NCBI GenBank assembly: GCA_945290265.1
Contig: CALYQW010000013.1
Span: forward strand, 1 to 64,000
Direction of reading: 5' to 3'
Source of the DNA: an uncultured Erwinia sp.
Lineage (GTDB): Bacteria; Pseudomonadota; Gammaproteobacteria; Enterobacterales; Enterobacteriaceae
DNA length: 64,000 bases
The translations under genes were made by a program, and so were the position numbers. The notes under the pieces were generated by a model. The model was not told the DNA's origin. It ran no database searches and saw only the letters and a list, made by a program, of their open reading frames with translations. The stretch's first letter is position 1; every line of letters begins with the position of its first letter. Shown here piece after piece: positions 1 through 8,019 of this stretch.

Positions 1-225
1 GACTTCAAAACGGCGATGATCTGGTGTTACCGGGCTTTACGCATAGTGATCTCCTCAGTATGTCGCTCTAAAAGTGAATGGAACAATTATGCGGGATACT
101 TACAGGAGTACGGACAGCACTACATGAAGCAGCGGACAAAGCTGGGGATACAGACCAACCTTGACCTGACGGAAGAAAGCAGTACTGACTGGCTGCCGAA
201 GTGCGACGAGCCTTCGGCACCATGA
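1..225 (+). other. Unidentified coding remnant at the left edge
   Basis: A reading frame enters from outside the window and ends at a TAA at 69-71 (visible tail LQNGDDLVLPGFTHSDLLSM). A second short frame with an ATG at 78 ends at 162-164. I do not recognise either. Part of this stretch (about 28-115) resembles a degraded stretch at about 11073-11165, so this is probably the end of a mobile-element gene that exists in more than one damaged copy in the island. The terminator immediately downstream supports a transcript ending here. Confidence 0.25.
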
Positions 226-232
226 CTATCAG

Positions 233-254
233 AACCGGCGAAAGCCGGTTTTTT
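233..254 (+). terminator. Rho-independent terminator
   Basis: Perfect 7-bp stem aaccggc/gccggtt with a gaaa tetraloop followed by a run of T. It closes the transcript entering from the left edge. Confidence 0.8.
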
Positions 255-264
255 AAGCCTGAAC

Positions 265-362
265 TTCACCGGTGATGAATGATATCCTTCACCCTACACC
301 TATCATTCATCAGGTAATTTACTGATATAAATAAAAATGGAAGGTGAACAGTGTGAAGGGTT
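265..362. repeat. Iteron-like repeats resembling a P4-type replication region
   Basis: TTCACC occurs at 265-270 and 288-293 on one strand and GGTGAACAGT at 343-352 on the other, together with an interrupted inverted repeat gatgaatgat/atcattcatc (about 274-313). P4-family elements carry repeats with a GGTGAACAG core bound by the alpha primase at ori and crr, as I recall. The match is by eye and the replication gene itself is not in this window, so the role is inferred. The rest of the gap to the next gene is AT-rich with no gene seen. Confidence 0.35.
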
Positions 363-495
363 TTCTGCAAAATCTTTTTTTATCGAAATTTGAATTCAGT
401 ATCCTCTACTGCAATCAATAAATCTCAAATTTAGATTATGGACGAACCTCAATTCGGCAGATAAGGTACTGAGACAGTCATAAAGGAGATGCGTA

Positions 496-939
496 ATGGA
501 TACTGTCGAAGAGCTGAAAGGGACGTATTTTTACAAAGGAATGTTCAATCTTTCCGCTGGAGAGCTTTTTTTCTTCGTGTTCCTGGATGAGGCTCAGAAA
601 CAACTTGGTGTGGAAGATGTAGCCACTTTAGCACTAATAATTTTAGGTCAACCAACCCAAACCACGCGCGCAAAACCAGCCGGAACCACTAAGGGAACTT
701 CAATCTTGAGTGCAAATCTTCGTGTTTGGTTAAAGATTAGAGTGCACCGCTGGCCAACACTTACTACCGAAAGCATTAAAGGATTGAGATTCAGTTATGT
801 TAATAACCTGGGTGCTTTCGCTGGGCGCTGGATACCCATATTGGGTATAGGATTTATCATAAATGACGTGACTCAAATTGCATGGAAAACGACCCACACT
901 TACAACCTGATTGCAAAAGAAGGTGACAAGTTATGGTAA
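496..939 (+). CDS. STM2901 family protein
   Basis: 147-residue protein resembling the STM2901 family found in Salmonella and other enterobacterial mobile islands, with no established biochemical role. An aromatic hydrophobic stretch lies near residues 20-32 and a stronger hydrophobic segment near 105-125 (GRWIPILGIGFIINDV), so membrane association is likely. The start is supported by AAGGAG at 483-488. It overlaps the next gene by 7 bases and the two families are typically found as neighbours, which suggests translational coupling and a joint function. Composition is AT-richer than the chromosomal genes further right. Family call fairly confident; function unknown. Confidence 0.75.
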   Translation: MDTVEELKGTYFYKGMFNLSAGELFFFVFLDEAQKQLGVEDVATLALIILGQPTQTTRAKPAGTTKGTSILSANLRVWLKIRVHRWPTLTTESIKGLRFSYVNNLGAFAGRWIPILGIGFIINDVTQIAWKTTHTYNLIAKEGDKLW

Positions 940-1283
940 AAGACACAATCGAAAGCGCTGTGTTGGAATGGTATGACAGGAATTATAATTTTAAGCCTTT
1001 TTTTTCAAAAGATAAGCCTGAGCTAACGCTTGAGACCAGTCTATCGACAGGTAAATATCCTTGGGCCAGAGAAACTGGTGACGAAATAATGAATGACTAT
1101 TTCGAGCGATTTAACGTCGATAACAGCGAATTTGATTTTCTTGCATACTGGCCTTATGAAAAAGGATTTCTGCCTAATTTCTTAAGGCCTAAATCCCATA
1201 AGCTCCCTGACGTTAAACCCAAACCCTTGACGATTCATATGCTCGTTGAATCAGCAAAAGCCGGACGGTGGCTTTTCAGCTAA
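933..1283 (+). CDS. DUF1493 family protein
   Basis: 116-residue soluble acidic protein of the DUF1493 family, the usual partner of STM2901 proteins. The ATG lies inside the end of the upstream gene, with GAAGGTGAC just before it as ribosome site. Visible family features are the WYDRNYN start region, an aromatic core around NDYFERFNVD, a central W-P-Y stretch, and the C-terminal LTIHMLVESAKAGRW tail, which is characteristic. No catalytic motif or signal peptide is seen. The two-gene layout of a membrane protein followed by a small soluble protein would fit an effector/inhibitor or toxin/immunity pair, but nothing in the sequence proves this. Confidence 0.75.
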   Translation: MVKDTIESAVLEWYDRNYNFKPFFSKDKPELTLETSLSTGKYPWARETGDEIMNDYFERFNVDNSEFDFLAYWPYEKGFLPNFLRPKSHKLPDVKPKPLTIHMLVESAKAGRWLFS

Positions 1284-1433
1284 CCCATGCAAGCGCTGCT
1301 ATCTCGTCCAGAAGAAGTTAACGCGGTTAGGTTCCGTCTTTCGGAGCCTAACTCATCGGTCGGGAAATCTGCTAGTTGGCTACTCTTCAACCTTAGAGAC
1401 CATCTGCCCTTAAACAATTGATTAAAATAAAGC

Positions 1434-1585
1434 GGGGGCACAAAAGGGGGCATTTTAAGTTTTGTGTTATTTTATTTTTATACAAAACATATAGTTGAAG
1501 TGTTGTTTGAGTCCGGCCTTCGCACCATAGAGATGTAATCAAGTCGCTTAATAAGGCGGCTTTTTTTGTGTCTGGAGTCCGGTGT
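1434..1585 (+). repeat. tRNA-3'-end-like att repeat, copy 1
   Basis: About 150 bases matching copy 2 at 3277-3430. Order in both: a G-rich block gggggcacaaaa-gggg, about 60 AT-rich bases, a tRNA-3'-end-like core (gagtccggccttcgcacca at 1509-1527), then a hairpin aagtcgc/gcggctt followed by T7 (1541-1567). The core looks like the T-arm and acceptor end of a tRNA-Leu type gene, the standard target of P4-family integrases. No complete tRNA precedes it, so this is a leftover att site. No gene is credible between 1284 and 1706. Confidence 0.6.
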
Positions 1586-1706
1586 TTATCTGTCTTTTCC
1601 TTTCTGTGAACGCTATAAAACTCCGCTGCTGCCAGCAGTAGCGGATGATCCTGCAAGCCCTGAACCAACTGAACCAACATCTTTTTGATAATAGAGAGAA
1701 TGTCTG

Positions 1707-1946
1707 TTAGCGGCCTTTGGAATTCGCATTGTTGGCTTTGATGCGATGATGCATATACAAACCACCAGCGATTGCCCCAATAATCACAAAAAGCGCGGCG
1801 CTGAATAAAAATAATCCAACGTTTTTATTCATTTCATCGTCACTGACTACAGTGCCGACGAAGATATATGAAAGTAGCGGAAATACAGCAAACGTCAGAG
1901 CGAATCCAACACAGGCACCCGGTAGCGAAAAAAGGAATATTTTCAT
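1707..1946 (-). CDS. Small two-TM membrane protein, unknown function
   Basis: 79 residues from the ATG at 1946. Two hydrophobic helices are clear: residues 2-28 (KIFLFSLPGACVGFALTF...) and about 45-64 (GLFLFSAALFVIIGAIAGG), followed by a basic tail HHRIKANNANSKGR, giving an N-in/C-in topology by the positive-inside rule. I do not recognise a family. It lies between the two att-like repeats, divergent from the Tlde1 toxin gene, so it travels with that cassette. It could be a second immunity-type protein, but that is only positional inference. Confidence 0.5.
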   Translation of the reverse strand: MKIFLFSLPGACVGFALTFAVFPLLSYIFVGTVVSDDEMNKNVGLFLFSAALFVIIGAIAGGLYMHHRIKANNANSKGR

Positions 1947-2179
1947 CTGACTTTCTAAAACCACACTTCGACTGAATCAAAAAAGTTACTCGTCCACCCT
2001 TCCCAGGGTATAAGCCACTGAGCGCAGCTGTAGTTATCAAATAGTGCACAGACTCGATAGCTTGTGAAATTTTTTTTAACGTTGAGATCCTGTATTATTT
2101 TATCTGGTCATGCTTGATATTATTCACCTTTCAAGAAAAAAATCATATGGAAAAGTCAACTGCTGGGAGTTAAAGCAAA

Positions 2180-2710
2180 ATGGCGTTATATGGCAAGTTT
2201 ATTCTTAATGGTGCAGATTATGCACCATTAACCTTTACCGGTGTTGGTAAATTTATGGCATTTTCAGGAAATGGTGTTAATCGAAACCGTTCAGGCTGTG
2301 TACATATTCCAACAGAAGGCCCTCTACCGACGGGAAAATATTGGGTCATAGATCGCGGGCAAGGTGGTATTTTGTCAAGAGGTATGTCGGCTTCAAAAGA
2401 TCTGTATAATAAGATGTTTCGTGGTGCTCAGTTTGGTCATTCTGACTGGTTTGCGCTATGGCGTGACGACTGGAACATTGATGACTGGACATGGATAAAA
2501 GGACTCAAACGAGGAAACTTCCGTTTGCATCCAGGGACTATATCAGAAGGTTGTATCACTTTGTCCAGTAATTCCGATTTGGGGACACTGCGTAACGCAT
2601 TACTCAGAACATCCATGATTGATGTTCCTTGTATGAGAAACTTAAAAGCTCGTGGCTACATTGAGGTTTCAGGTCATGAATATGGTAAATTTTGCCCGAA
2701 AAATCGCTAA
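2180..2710 (+). CDS. Tlde1-type (DUF2778) L,D-transpeptidase-like toxin
   Basis: 176-residue protein with the Tlde1/DUF2778 signature: N-terminal beta-rich part with a GNGVNR stretch, the PLPTGKYWVIDRGQGG motif (about residues 48-63), and the C-terminal FRLHPGTISEGCITL motif with His at about 117 and Cys at about 125 as predicted catalytic pair. Tlde1 proteins are antibacterial effectors, mostly delivered by type VI secretion, that attack the tetrapeptide stem of peptidoglycan. No signal peptide, as expected for secreted effectors. The overlapping downstream gene is a membrane protein placed where the immunity gene normally is. No T6SS genes lie in this window, so this is an orphan cargo module. 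Confidence 0.85.
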   Translation: MALYGKFILNGADYAPLTFTGVGKFMAFSGNGVNRNRSGCVHIPTEGPLPTGKYWVIDRGQGGILSRGMSASKDLYNKMFRGAQFGHSDWFALWRDDWNIDDWTWIKGLKRGNFRLHPGTISEGCITLSSNSDLGTLRNALLRTSMIDVPCMRNLKARGYIEVSGHEYGKFCPKNR

Positions 2711-2942
2711 AATAATCCTTTTTGTTGGATTGTTTTTTTTGTTTGCAAGCCTGGTAAATTCATCCCATTTTATCAGTTTAGATACTGCCAACGACTTTGC
2801 TACGTGGCTTCATGGTAATGCAAATCAGGAAAATTATGATGATTTATGGTTTTTAACTGATGTTATTTCTTCATTATTTTTTTCAGTAATAACTTATAAA
2901 ATACTGATGAAGTTGATTCATAAATTATATCCGGCCTCTTGA
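2676..2942 (+). CDS. Predicted membrane immunity protein for the Tlde1 toxin
   Basis: 88 residues from the ATG at 2676, which has GAGG at 2663-2666 in front; an ATG at 2652 in the same frame lacks a ribosome site. The gene overlaps the toxin by 35 bases. Hydrophobic helices are at about residues 9-27 (AKIILFVGLFFLFASLV) and 63-82 (DVISSLFFSVITYKILMKL), with a loop between them that would face the periplasm, where the toxin acts. Immunity proteins of Tlde1 effectors are periplasmic or inner-membrane anchored. I recognise the role from position and topology rather than from sequence identity. Confidence 0.6.
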   Translation: MNMVNFARKIAKIILFVGLFFLFASLVNSSHFISLDTANDFATWLHGNANQENYDDLWFLTDVISSLFFSVITYKILMKLIHKLYPAS

Positions 2943-3276
2943 GGCCGTTCAGCCATAGTACGCCCTGTTAATAATTTGATTGATGACGTTTATTGAATGG
3001 ATTTACCTCGTGAATCTGTTAAGCAATCGTGTACATAACAAGCGATGACGTTACGATCATACACCTGTCCGGCATTTGAGGTTATCCGGCGGGGAGTCAC
3101 TTAGCTCTTCTTGCACGGACTATCACTAACATGGCTGGCTAATCCCTAACTATAGTGGAGATGAAACATACAAATAAGAAGTAACTTCATATTAATCCGG
3201 TGTGGATCTGTGGCACGGAACCAAACCAAAGCGATTGAGTAAATATCACACAGATTGGAGTGACGAAAATCATTCA

Positions 3277-3430
3277 GGGGGCACAAAAAGGGGAGTTTAA
3301 TTAAATTATAAATTATAAGTTTATTATAAACAATATGTTGTAGAAATTTACGAGTCCTGCCTTCGCACCGTTGAGGTGCAGTCAAGTTGCTTAATGAGGC
3401 GGCTTTGTTTGTATCTGGAGCCTGGTATTC
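3277..3430 (+). repeat. tRNA-3'-end-like att repeat, copy 2
   Basis: Second copy of the 1434-1585 unit: gggggcacaaaaagggg, AT-rich spacer, core gagtcctgccttcgcacc (3352-3369), and the degraded hairpin gttgc/gcggc region at about 3384-3405. It differs from copy 1 by scattered substitutions, so the duplication is not recent. It lies about 130 bases upstream of the integrase pseudogene, as expected for an att site of a P4-family element. No gene is seen in the remainder of 2943-3560. Confidence 0.6.
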
Positions 3431-3560
3431 GCACGGTTTTCCCTGCTTTTCACTCAACCTGATTCAATCTAAATCAACCTATTGATGCGGGTACATTTTC
3501 GGGTATATCCCGGTTCGATAATGTTTGTATCCACAAAGAACCCTTGAAAAGATACTCATC

Positions 3561-4774
3561 ATAGCTCTAAGTTATGTGAAAGTCGTTCGGCAAAGCCTGA
3601 AGCAAAAGCCTATAAGCTGATTGACGGTGAAGACATGGTTCTGCTGGTTCACCCTAACGGTTCCAAATACTGGCGGCTTCGTTATCGCTTTCGTGGTTAA
3701 GAGAAGATGTTGGCGTGGGGGAATACCCCGAAGTCTCGCTGGCTGATGCCAGGGCACGCCGGGACTAAGCCCGTAAGCTGTTATCTAATGGTGTCAGTCC
3801 CAGTGAGAACACGTAAGCCGTTAAGGAATAGCAGGAGCAAGAGGCGATAACGTTTGAAGTGGTCTGCATCGCAAAGCGCGCGTGTATTGCAAAGCCCGGA
3901 AAATAATTTTTTTGCTGCTATCGGCAAGCGGCACATTGCAGAACTGAAGCCCGGGATCTTCTTGTACCTATCAAAGCGATGGAATCATTCGGGCGACTCG
4001 AAGTCGCCGCCCGTTACAACAACGTACTACTGCGATTATGTGCAGTGGTTTGATCGATTACAACCCCGCATAAGAGATTGTCGGTGCGGTTGCTACGGCG
4101 AAAAGACAGCATCGTACTGCTCTGGAACTTAATCTCATTCCTGAATTACTTCACCGCATCGACCACTATTCTGGCAGGCCGTTAACTCGATCGGCGGTTG
4201 AACTCACTTTGTTTGTTTTCATCCGTTCAAGCGAGCTGCGTTTGCCCGCTGGTCAGAAGTGGGTTATTAAACGGCTATATGGACGATTCCGGGCGAGCGT
4301 GAACCGCTGGAAGGTGTTAAGCATTCTCAACGTAGTTCAAAGATGCGGACACCTCATCTTGTTCTCTTGTTGCGACAAGCCCTATTTATTTTGGAAAAGA
4401 TCAAAAGCATGAGCGGGAATCGTGAGCTGATTTTTGTTGGTGAACACGACCCTCGTAAGCCTATGAGTGAGAACACGGTGAACAAGGCTCTACACGTAAT
4501 GGGGTATGACACGAAAACGGAAGTATGTGGGCATGGATTCAGGACTATGGCATGTAGTTCACTGATTGAGTCAGAATTGTGTTCGAGGGATGCAGTAGAG
4601 AGGCAGATGAGCCATCAGGAGCTTAACTCTGTACGTGCGGCTTATATTCATAAGGAGGAGCATCTGGGGGAGCGCAGGTTGATGCTGCAGTGGTGGGCGG
4701 ATTTTCTTGATGCGAATCGGGAGAAGGGGGTCACTCCATTCGACTATGCAAAAATCAATCGTGGAAATGTTTAG
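3561..4774 (+). pseudogene. P4-family tyrosine integrase, multiply frameshifted
   Basis: Translating successive frames gives the familiar P4 integrase pattern: the AKPEAKAYKLIDGEDM region with HPNGSKYWRLRYRF (about 3600-3700), a damaged middle, then a long C-terminal part from about 4343 (TPHLVLLLRQALFILEKIK, ENTVNKALHVMGYDTKTEV, HGFRTMACS, RQMSHQELNSVRAAYIH, RRLMLQWWADFLD). The H-x-x-R box and the tyrosine (AAYIHKEEHL) are intact, but several frameshifts and stops (for example TAA at about 3699) and an ATA in place of the start make it non-functional. It identifies the surrounding DNA as a P4/CP4-like island whose own excision machinery is dead. Confidence 0.9.
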
Positions 4775-5223
4775 TGAATGTTTTTTCATAGAACTAATCG
4801 ATCAATCTTTCTGGCGAGGCTGGCTGGTTATTTTTCCTAGAGGGATTGTTGGCATGAGGAATACACCTATTGATTTTCATTGGCAAGGTCCACTCAAGGT
4901 AGTTAGTAAGCGGGTATTAATCGGGTTGTTGAATTGCTCCATTACAAAGATTGCACCACCTTAACAGACTCTCTGTAGGATTCTGAAGCCGAACACTTTT
5001 AAGTGTGCTTTTTGTACACATGGTGTCAGGGTCACATCATAGGAATCCATTGAATGTCTAAAATTAAGCCTAACCAGACGGCCTTCGTTAAGACTCTTGT
5101 GTGATTTTTAAGTGGTAAGTGCTTTATACTTAATTTAAATCATATGGTTATGATGTTTTTATCTATCATCTTAGTGATGATTCAGACGCTCATTAAAAGC
5201 GTAATTTAATTACGAAGTACAAA
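4775..5223. other. Intergenic, no gene seen
   Basis: AT-rich spacer between the integrase pseudogene and the restriction-modification block. Short frames here have no ribosome sites or recognisable content. Confidence 0.5.
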
Positions 5224-5260
5224 ATCAAGTCCTGAATCAAATTATGATTCAGGACTTGAT
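5224..5260. promoter_or_regulatory. Perfect 16-bp inverted repeat, possible operator or terminator
   Basis: Arms atcaagtcctgaatca (5224-5239) and its exact reverse complement (5245-5260) with a 5-base loop. It lies 51 bases upstream of the RHH/EVE gene. No T-run follows on the plus strand, so a protein-binding operator is at least as likely as a terminator; ribbon-helix-helix proteins often bind repeats in front of their own gene. Confidence 0.5.
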
Positions 5261-5311
5261 TCACATCTTGACGGCGTTGTAGATTCATATATGATGAGGA
5301 GAAGTTAATCA

Positions 5312-5956
5312 TTGGACTTAGATATGAGCCTACTCAATAATCTCAATAAGAAATTCAATTCCGATATTAAGAACACTGTGACCTTAAGTGTTCGCGTCAC
5401 CAGTGAGGAAAATGCGGTACTCCAAGAAATTGCTGATGTTGTTGGCTGTACAAGACAAGATGTTATCTATCAGTTGATCTCAGATTATGCACTCCCTGAG
5501 TGGCGTAATATGAAAATGGGCGATGAGAACGAACTAACTGATTCTGTTGAAGAAAGTAATGGGGTTTCTTATTTTCTGCTAAACACCAATAAAACTAATA
5601 GTATTGTTGACCATAATATAATTTTGGAGCAAGGAATTGCTGCCACTTTTGAAGATGATTACATAGGGAAAATGAATCGAATAAAAAAAGGAGATGTGGT
5701 TTTCTTATACGAATCAGGTTCAGGAATTGTAGCTTATGGTACTGGTAGTGGTAAGAATATAGATGAGTCTCATCCTGAAAAAATTAACCATAGTTCAATG
5801 CGATACCAGATCTTATCTGATTTTTCTCTGTTAGATAAATCCTTAGCAGCAAGGGATGTGAAGCGTATCCTCGGTAACGATATACCTTTCGCTCAAACAC
5901 TATCACGAATTAAAAATGGTGAGGTATTATACAAGCATATAAAGTGTGATAGGTAG
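5312..5956 (+). CDS. Ribbon-helix-helix plus EVE/PUA-like domain protein
   Basis: 214 residues from a TTG start at 5312, chosen because GAGGAG ends about 10 bases before it; an ATG at 5324 is the alternative but is too far from that site. The N-terminal part (about residues 20-65: TVTLSVRVTSEENAVLQEIA, then TRQDVIYQLISDY) has the beta-helix-helix pattern of RHH DNA-binding proteins. The C-terminal half (about 85-210: SYFLLNTNK..., IKKGDVVFLYESGSGIVAYG) resembles EVE/PUA-like domains, which bind modified nucleobases in several restriction systems. It stands directly before mod and res, so a regulator or modified-base sensor for that system is a reasonable inference. Domain calls are by eye. 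Confidence 0.6.
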   Translation: MDLDMSLLNNLNKKFNSDIKNTVTLSVRVTSEENAVLQEIADVVGCTRQDVIYQLISDYALPEWRNMKMGDENELTDSVEESNGVSYFLLNTNKTNSIVDHNIILEQGIAATFEDDYIGKMNRIKKGDVVFLYESGSGIVAYGTGSGKNIDESHPEKINHSSMRYQILSDFSLLDKSLAARDVKRILGNDIPFAQTLSRIKNGEVLYKHIKCDR

Positions 5957-6029
5957 TATTGAGGGCAGGAATTTATCTTGTTATTAAGTTAATTATCGTT
6001 ATTTTCTCAATCGGTCATAAGGCAATGAC

Positions 6030-8015
6030 ATGCAAACTGAATTAATCAAAGAATTAAATAAGGTATTAAAATCGTTTCCGGAGTTCTGGGATGGTGAGGA
6101 GTTACATCGCTCGAAAGTAAGTGATGCCATCACCCATAAAAAACCTGCTGTAATCAAAGCATTAATTTCTAATGAAAAAATAAAATCAGTTTATGGCACG
6201 CAGATTGACGGTGTTTTAATTTTTGAGTTTGATAAACTATGCGGTCTTCTTAAATATAAAGAATACTGGGCTAATAGCTTTACTAAATATCGTAATAAAA
6301 TTGGACTAACCAGTGATGGTAAATATCTCGATTACAGCTCTGATGTGGTATTAGACTTTCCCTTCAAGGATTGTGTACTTGAGGGTGGTATGACTAAAGA
6401 GGATCAGGGTAAAGAAGAAGTATATTACAATGAAATTATTGCTCGTGATGAAATAGATCGACTTTTCTCTCCTAAAATATTCAAAAATGCACAGAGATAT
6501 GAGAATGGAGTTATTGAGAAAAAACTAAGTAAGTTTGGTGAAAATGATAACCTTATAATAAAAGGTAATAATTTAATAGCATTGCACTCTCTCAAGGCTA
6601 GATATTCTAGTAGTGTTAAATTCATTTATATAGACCCTCCATACAATACAGAAAAAGACAGTTTTAAATATAATGATAAATTCAGTCATTCAACATGGCT
6701 GGTTTTCATGAAAAATAGACTTGAAGTAGCAAAAGATTTGCTACGTGACGATGGGTTAATTGCGATAAATGTTGATGATAACGAGATGAATTATTTAGGT
6801 GCGCTGGCTGACGATATTTTCGGAAGGCGCAACAGAATCGCTATATTCCCTAGAGTCACAAAAAAAGGTGGAAAATCAACGAGCATTTTCGCAAAGAATC
6901 ATGACTATATATTACTGTATGTAAACAACATAAATAATAAATGTATGTATGCAGTTTCTCATGATGACGATAATTTTAAATTCAAGGATGAATTCTTCGA
7001 GGAAAGAGGAAGTTACAAATTAAATCAAACACTTGATTACGATAGTCTTCAGTACAGTAAATCTCTTGATTATAAGATTAAGCTTAATGGAGAGGTCTAT
7101 TACCCGGGTGGGGATGCTCTTTTATTTAAAGAAAGAGCGCTAGGCCACCATAATAGAGCTGACTGGGCATGGCGATGGAGTAGGGAATTATTTGAGTTTG
7201 GTCTGGAAAATGGCTTTATTGAAATAAGAAATGGAGGAGTTAGGCCTAGGATTTACACTAAGACATATCAAAATGCAAAAATAATTAAAGACGGAAGAGT
7301 CTATAAAGTAGTAAATCACGATAGGACAAAGGCGTTGTCGACACTTGAGTTTACAGACAATAAATATTCTAATGATAATGCAACAAAGCATATATCTACT
7401 TTGTTAGATAAAAATGTTTTTGATTATACAAAACCAGAAAGCTTACTCGCGATGTTAATAGAAATAACATCAATGAGAGATGACTTAATTTTGGATTTTC
7501 ATCTGGGTAGTGGAACAACTGCTGCTGCTGCCCATAAAATGGGACGTCGATACATCGGTATCGAACAGATGGATTATATCAATGACATCACTGTACCGCG
7601 CCTGCAAAAAGTAATCGAAGGTGAACAAGGCGGTATTTCCAAAGACGTTAACTGGCAGGGGGGGGGCAGCTTTGTCTATGCCGAACTGATGGAGCTGAAT
7701 GCGTATTTTGTGCACAAAATACAGGCGGCACAGTCTTACGAGGATCTTGAAAAACTATTTTCTGAGATGAGAACAGAGGCGCACCTTAATTATCAGGTTG
7801 CACTAGAAAATGTCCTTTCTACTGAATATGAAGTAGATGGCATATACCAAACAGTCGCTTTCAGTGATCTGGACCTTGATGAACAGAAGCGGTTGCTGAT
7901 CGGAACTCTCGATAAAAACCAGCTATATGTTGCCGCATCGGATATGGATGACAGCGACCTAAACATATCAGAGAGCGACAAAGCGTTTACTCGTAGCTTC
8001 TACAATAAGGACTGA
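6030..8015 (+). CDS. mod: Type III restriction-modification methyltransferase (Mod)
   Basis: 661 residues, normal for type III Mod. The N6-adenine methyltransferase motifs are in beta-class order: catalytic DPPY at residues 202-205 (IDPPYNTEKD) and the AdoMet motif FHLGSGTT from about residue 490. The long stretch between them, where the target recognition domain sits in this class, is AT-rich and variable-looking. The C-terminal part (WQGGGSFVYAEL and LDKNQLYV) is typical of Mod proteins that work with the adjacent Res. It sits 5 bases ahead of res, so the two are one operon. A run of nine G at 7658-7666 encodes the three glycines of the QGGGS motif and could slip. Confidence 0.93.
   Translation: MQTELIKELNKVLKSFPEFWDGEELHRSKVSDAITHKKPAVIKALISNEKIKSVYGTQIDGVLIFEFDKLCGLLKYKEYWANSFTKYRNKIGLTSDGKYLDYSSDVVLDFPFKDCVLEGGMTKEDQGKEEVYYNEIIARDEIDRLFSPKIFKNAQRYENGVIEKKLSKFGENDNLIIKGNNLIALHSLKARYSSSVKFIYIDPPYNTEKDSFKYNDKFSHSTWLVFMKNRLEVAKDLLRDDGLIAINVDDNEMNYLGALADDIFGRRNRIAIFPRVTKKGGKSTSIFAKNHDYILLYVNNINNKCMYAVSHDDDNFKFKDEFFEERGSYKLNQTLDYDSLQYSKSLDYKIKLNGEVYYPGGDALLFKERALGHHNRADWAWRWSRELFEFGLENGFIEIRNGGVRPRIYTKTYQNAKIIKDGRVYKVVNHDRTKALSTLEFTDNKYSNDNATKHISTLLDKNVFDYTKPESLLAMLIEITSMRDDLILDFHLGSGTTAAAAHKMGRRYIGIEQMDYINDITVPRLQKVIEGEQGGISKDVNWQGGGSFVYAELMELNAYFVHKIQAAQSYEDLEKLFSEMRTEAHLNYQVALENVLSTEYEVDGIYQTVAFSDLDLDEQKRLLIGTLDKNQLYVAASDMDDSDLNISESDKAFTRSFYNKD
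7658..7666 (+). repeat. G9 homopolymer inside mod
   Basis: Nine consecutive G within codons for Q-G-G-G-S. Loss or gain of one base would truncate Mod in its last fifth. Type III mod genes of several pathogens switch by slippage in simple repeats; whether this one does is unknown, because the glycines are themselves conserved. Confidence 0.6.
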
Positions 8016-8019
8016 TCCC

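Noticed and set aside
1509-1527. Complete tRNA gene
   Set aside because: Only the 3' end of a tRNA is visible; no D-arm or anticodon precedes it.
1393-1680. Minus-strand frame of 95 residues
   Set aside because: It is a frame through the att-like repeat and hairpin with no ribosome site or family; the second repeat copy gives a different frame.
3146-3457. Minus-strand frame of 103 residues
   Set aside because: Lies over att copy 2; the shared residues with the 1393-1680 frame come from the DNA repeat, not from a gene.
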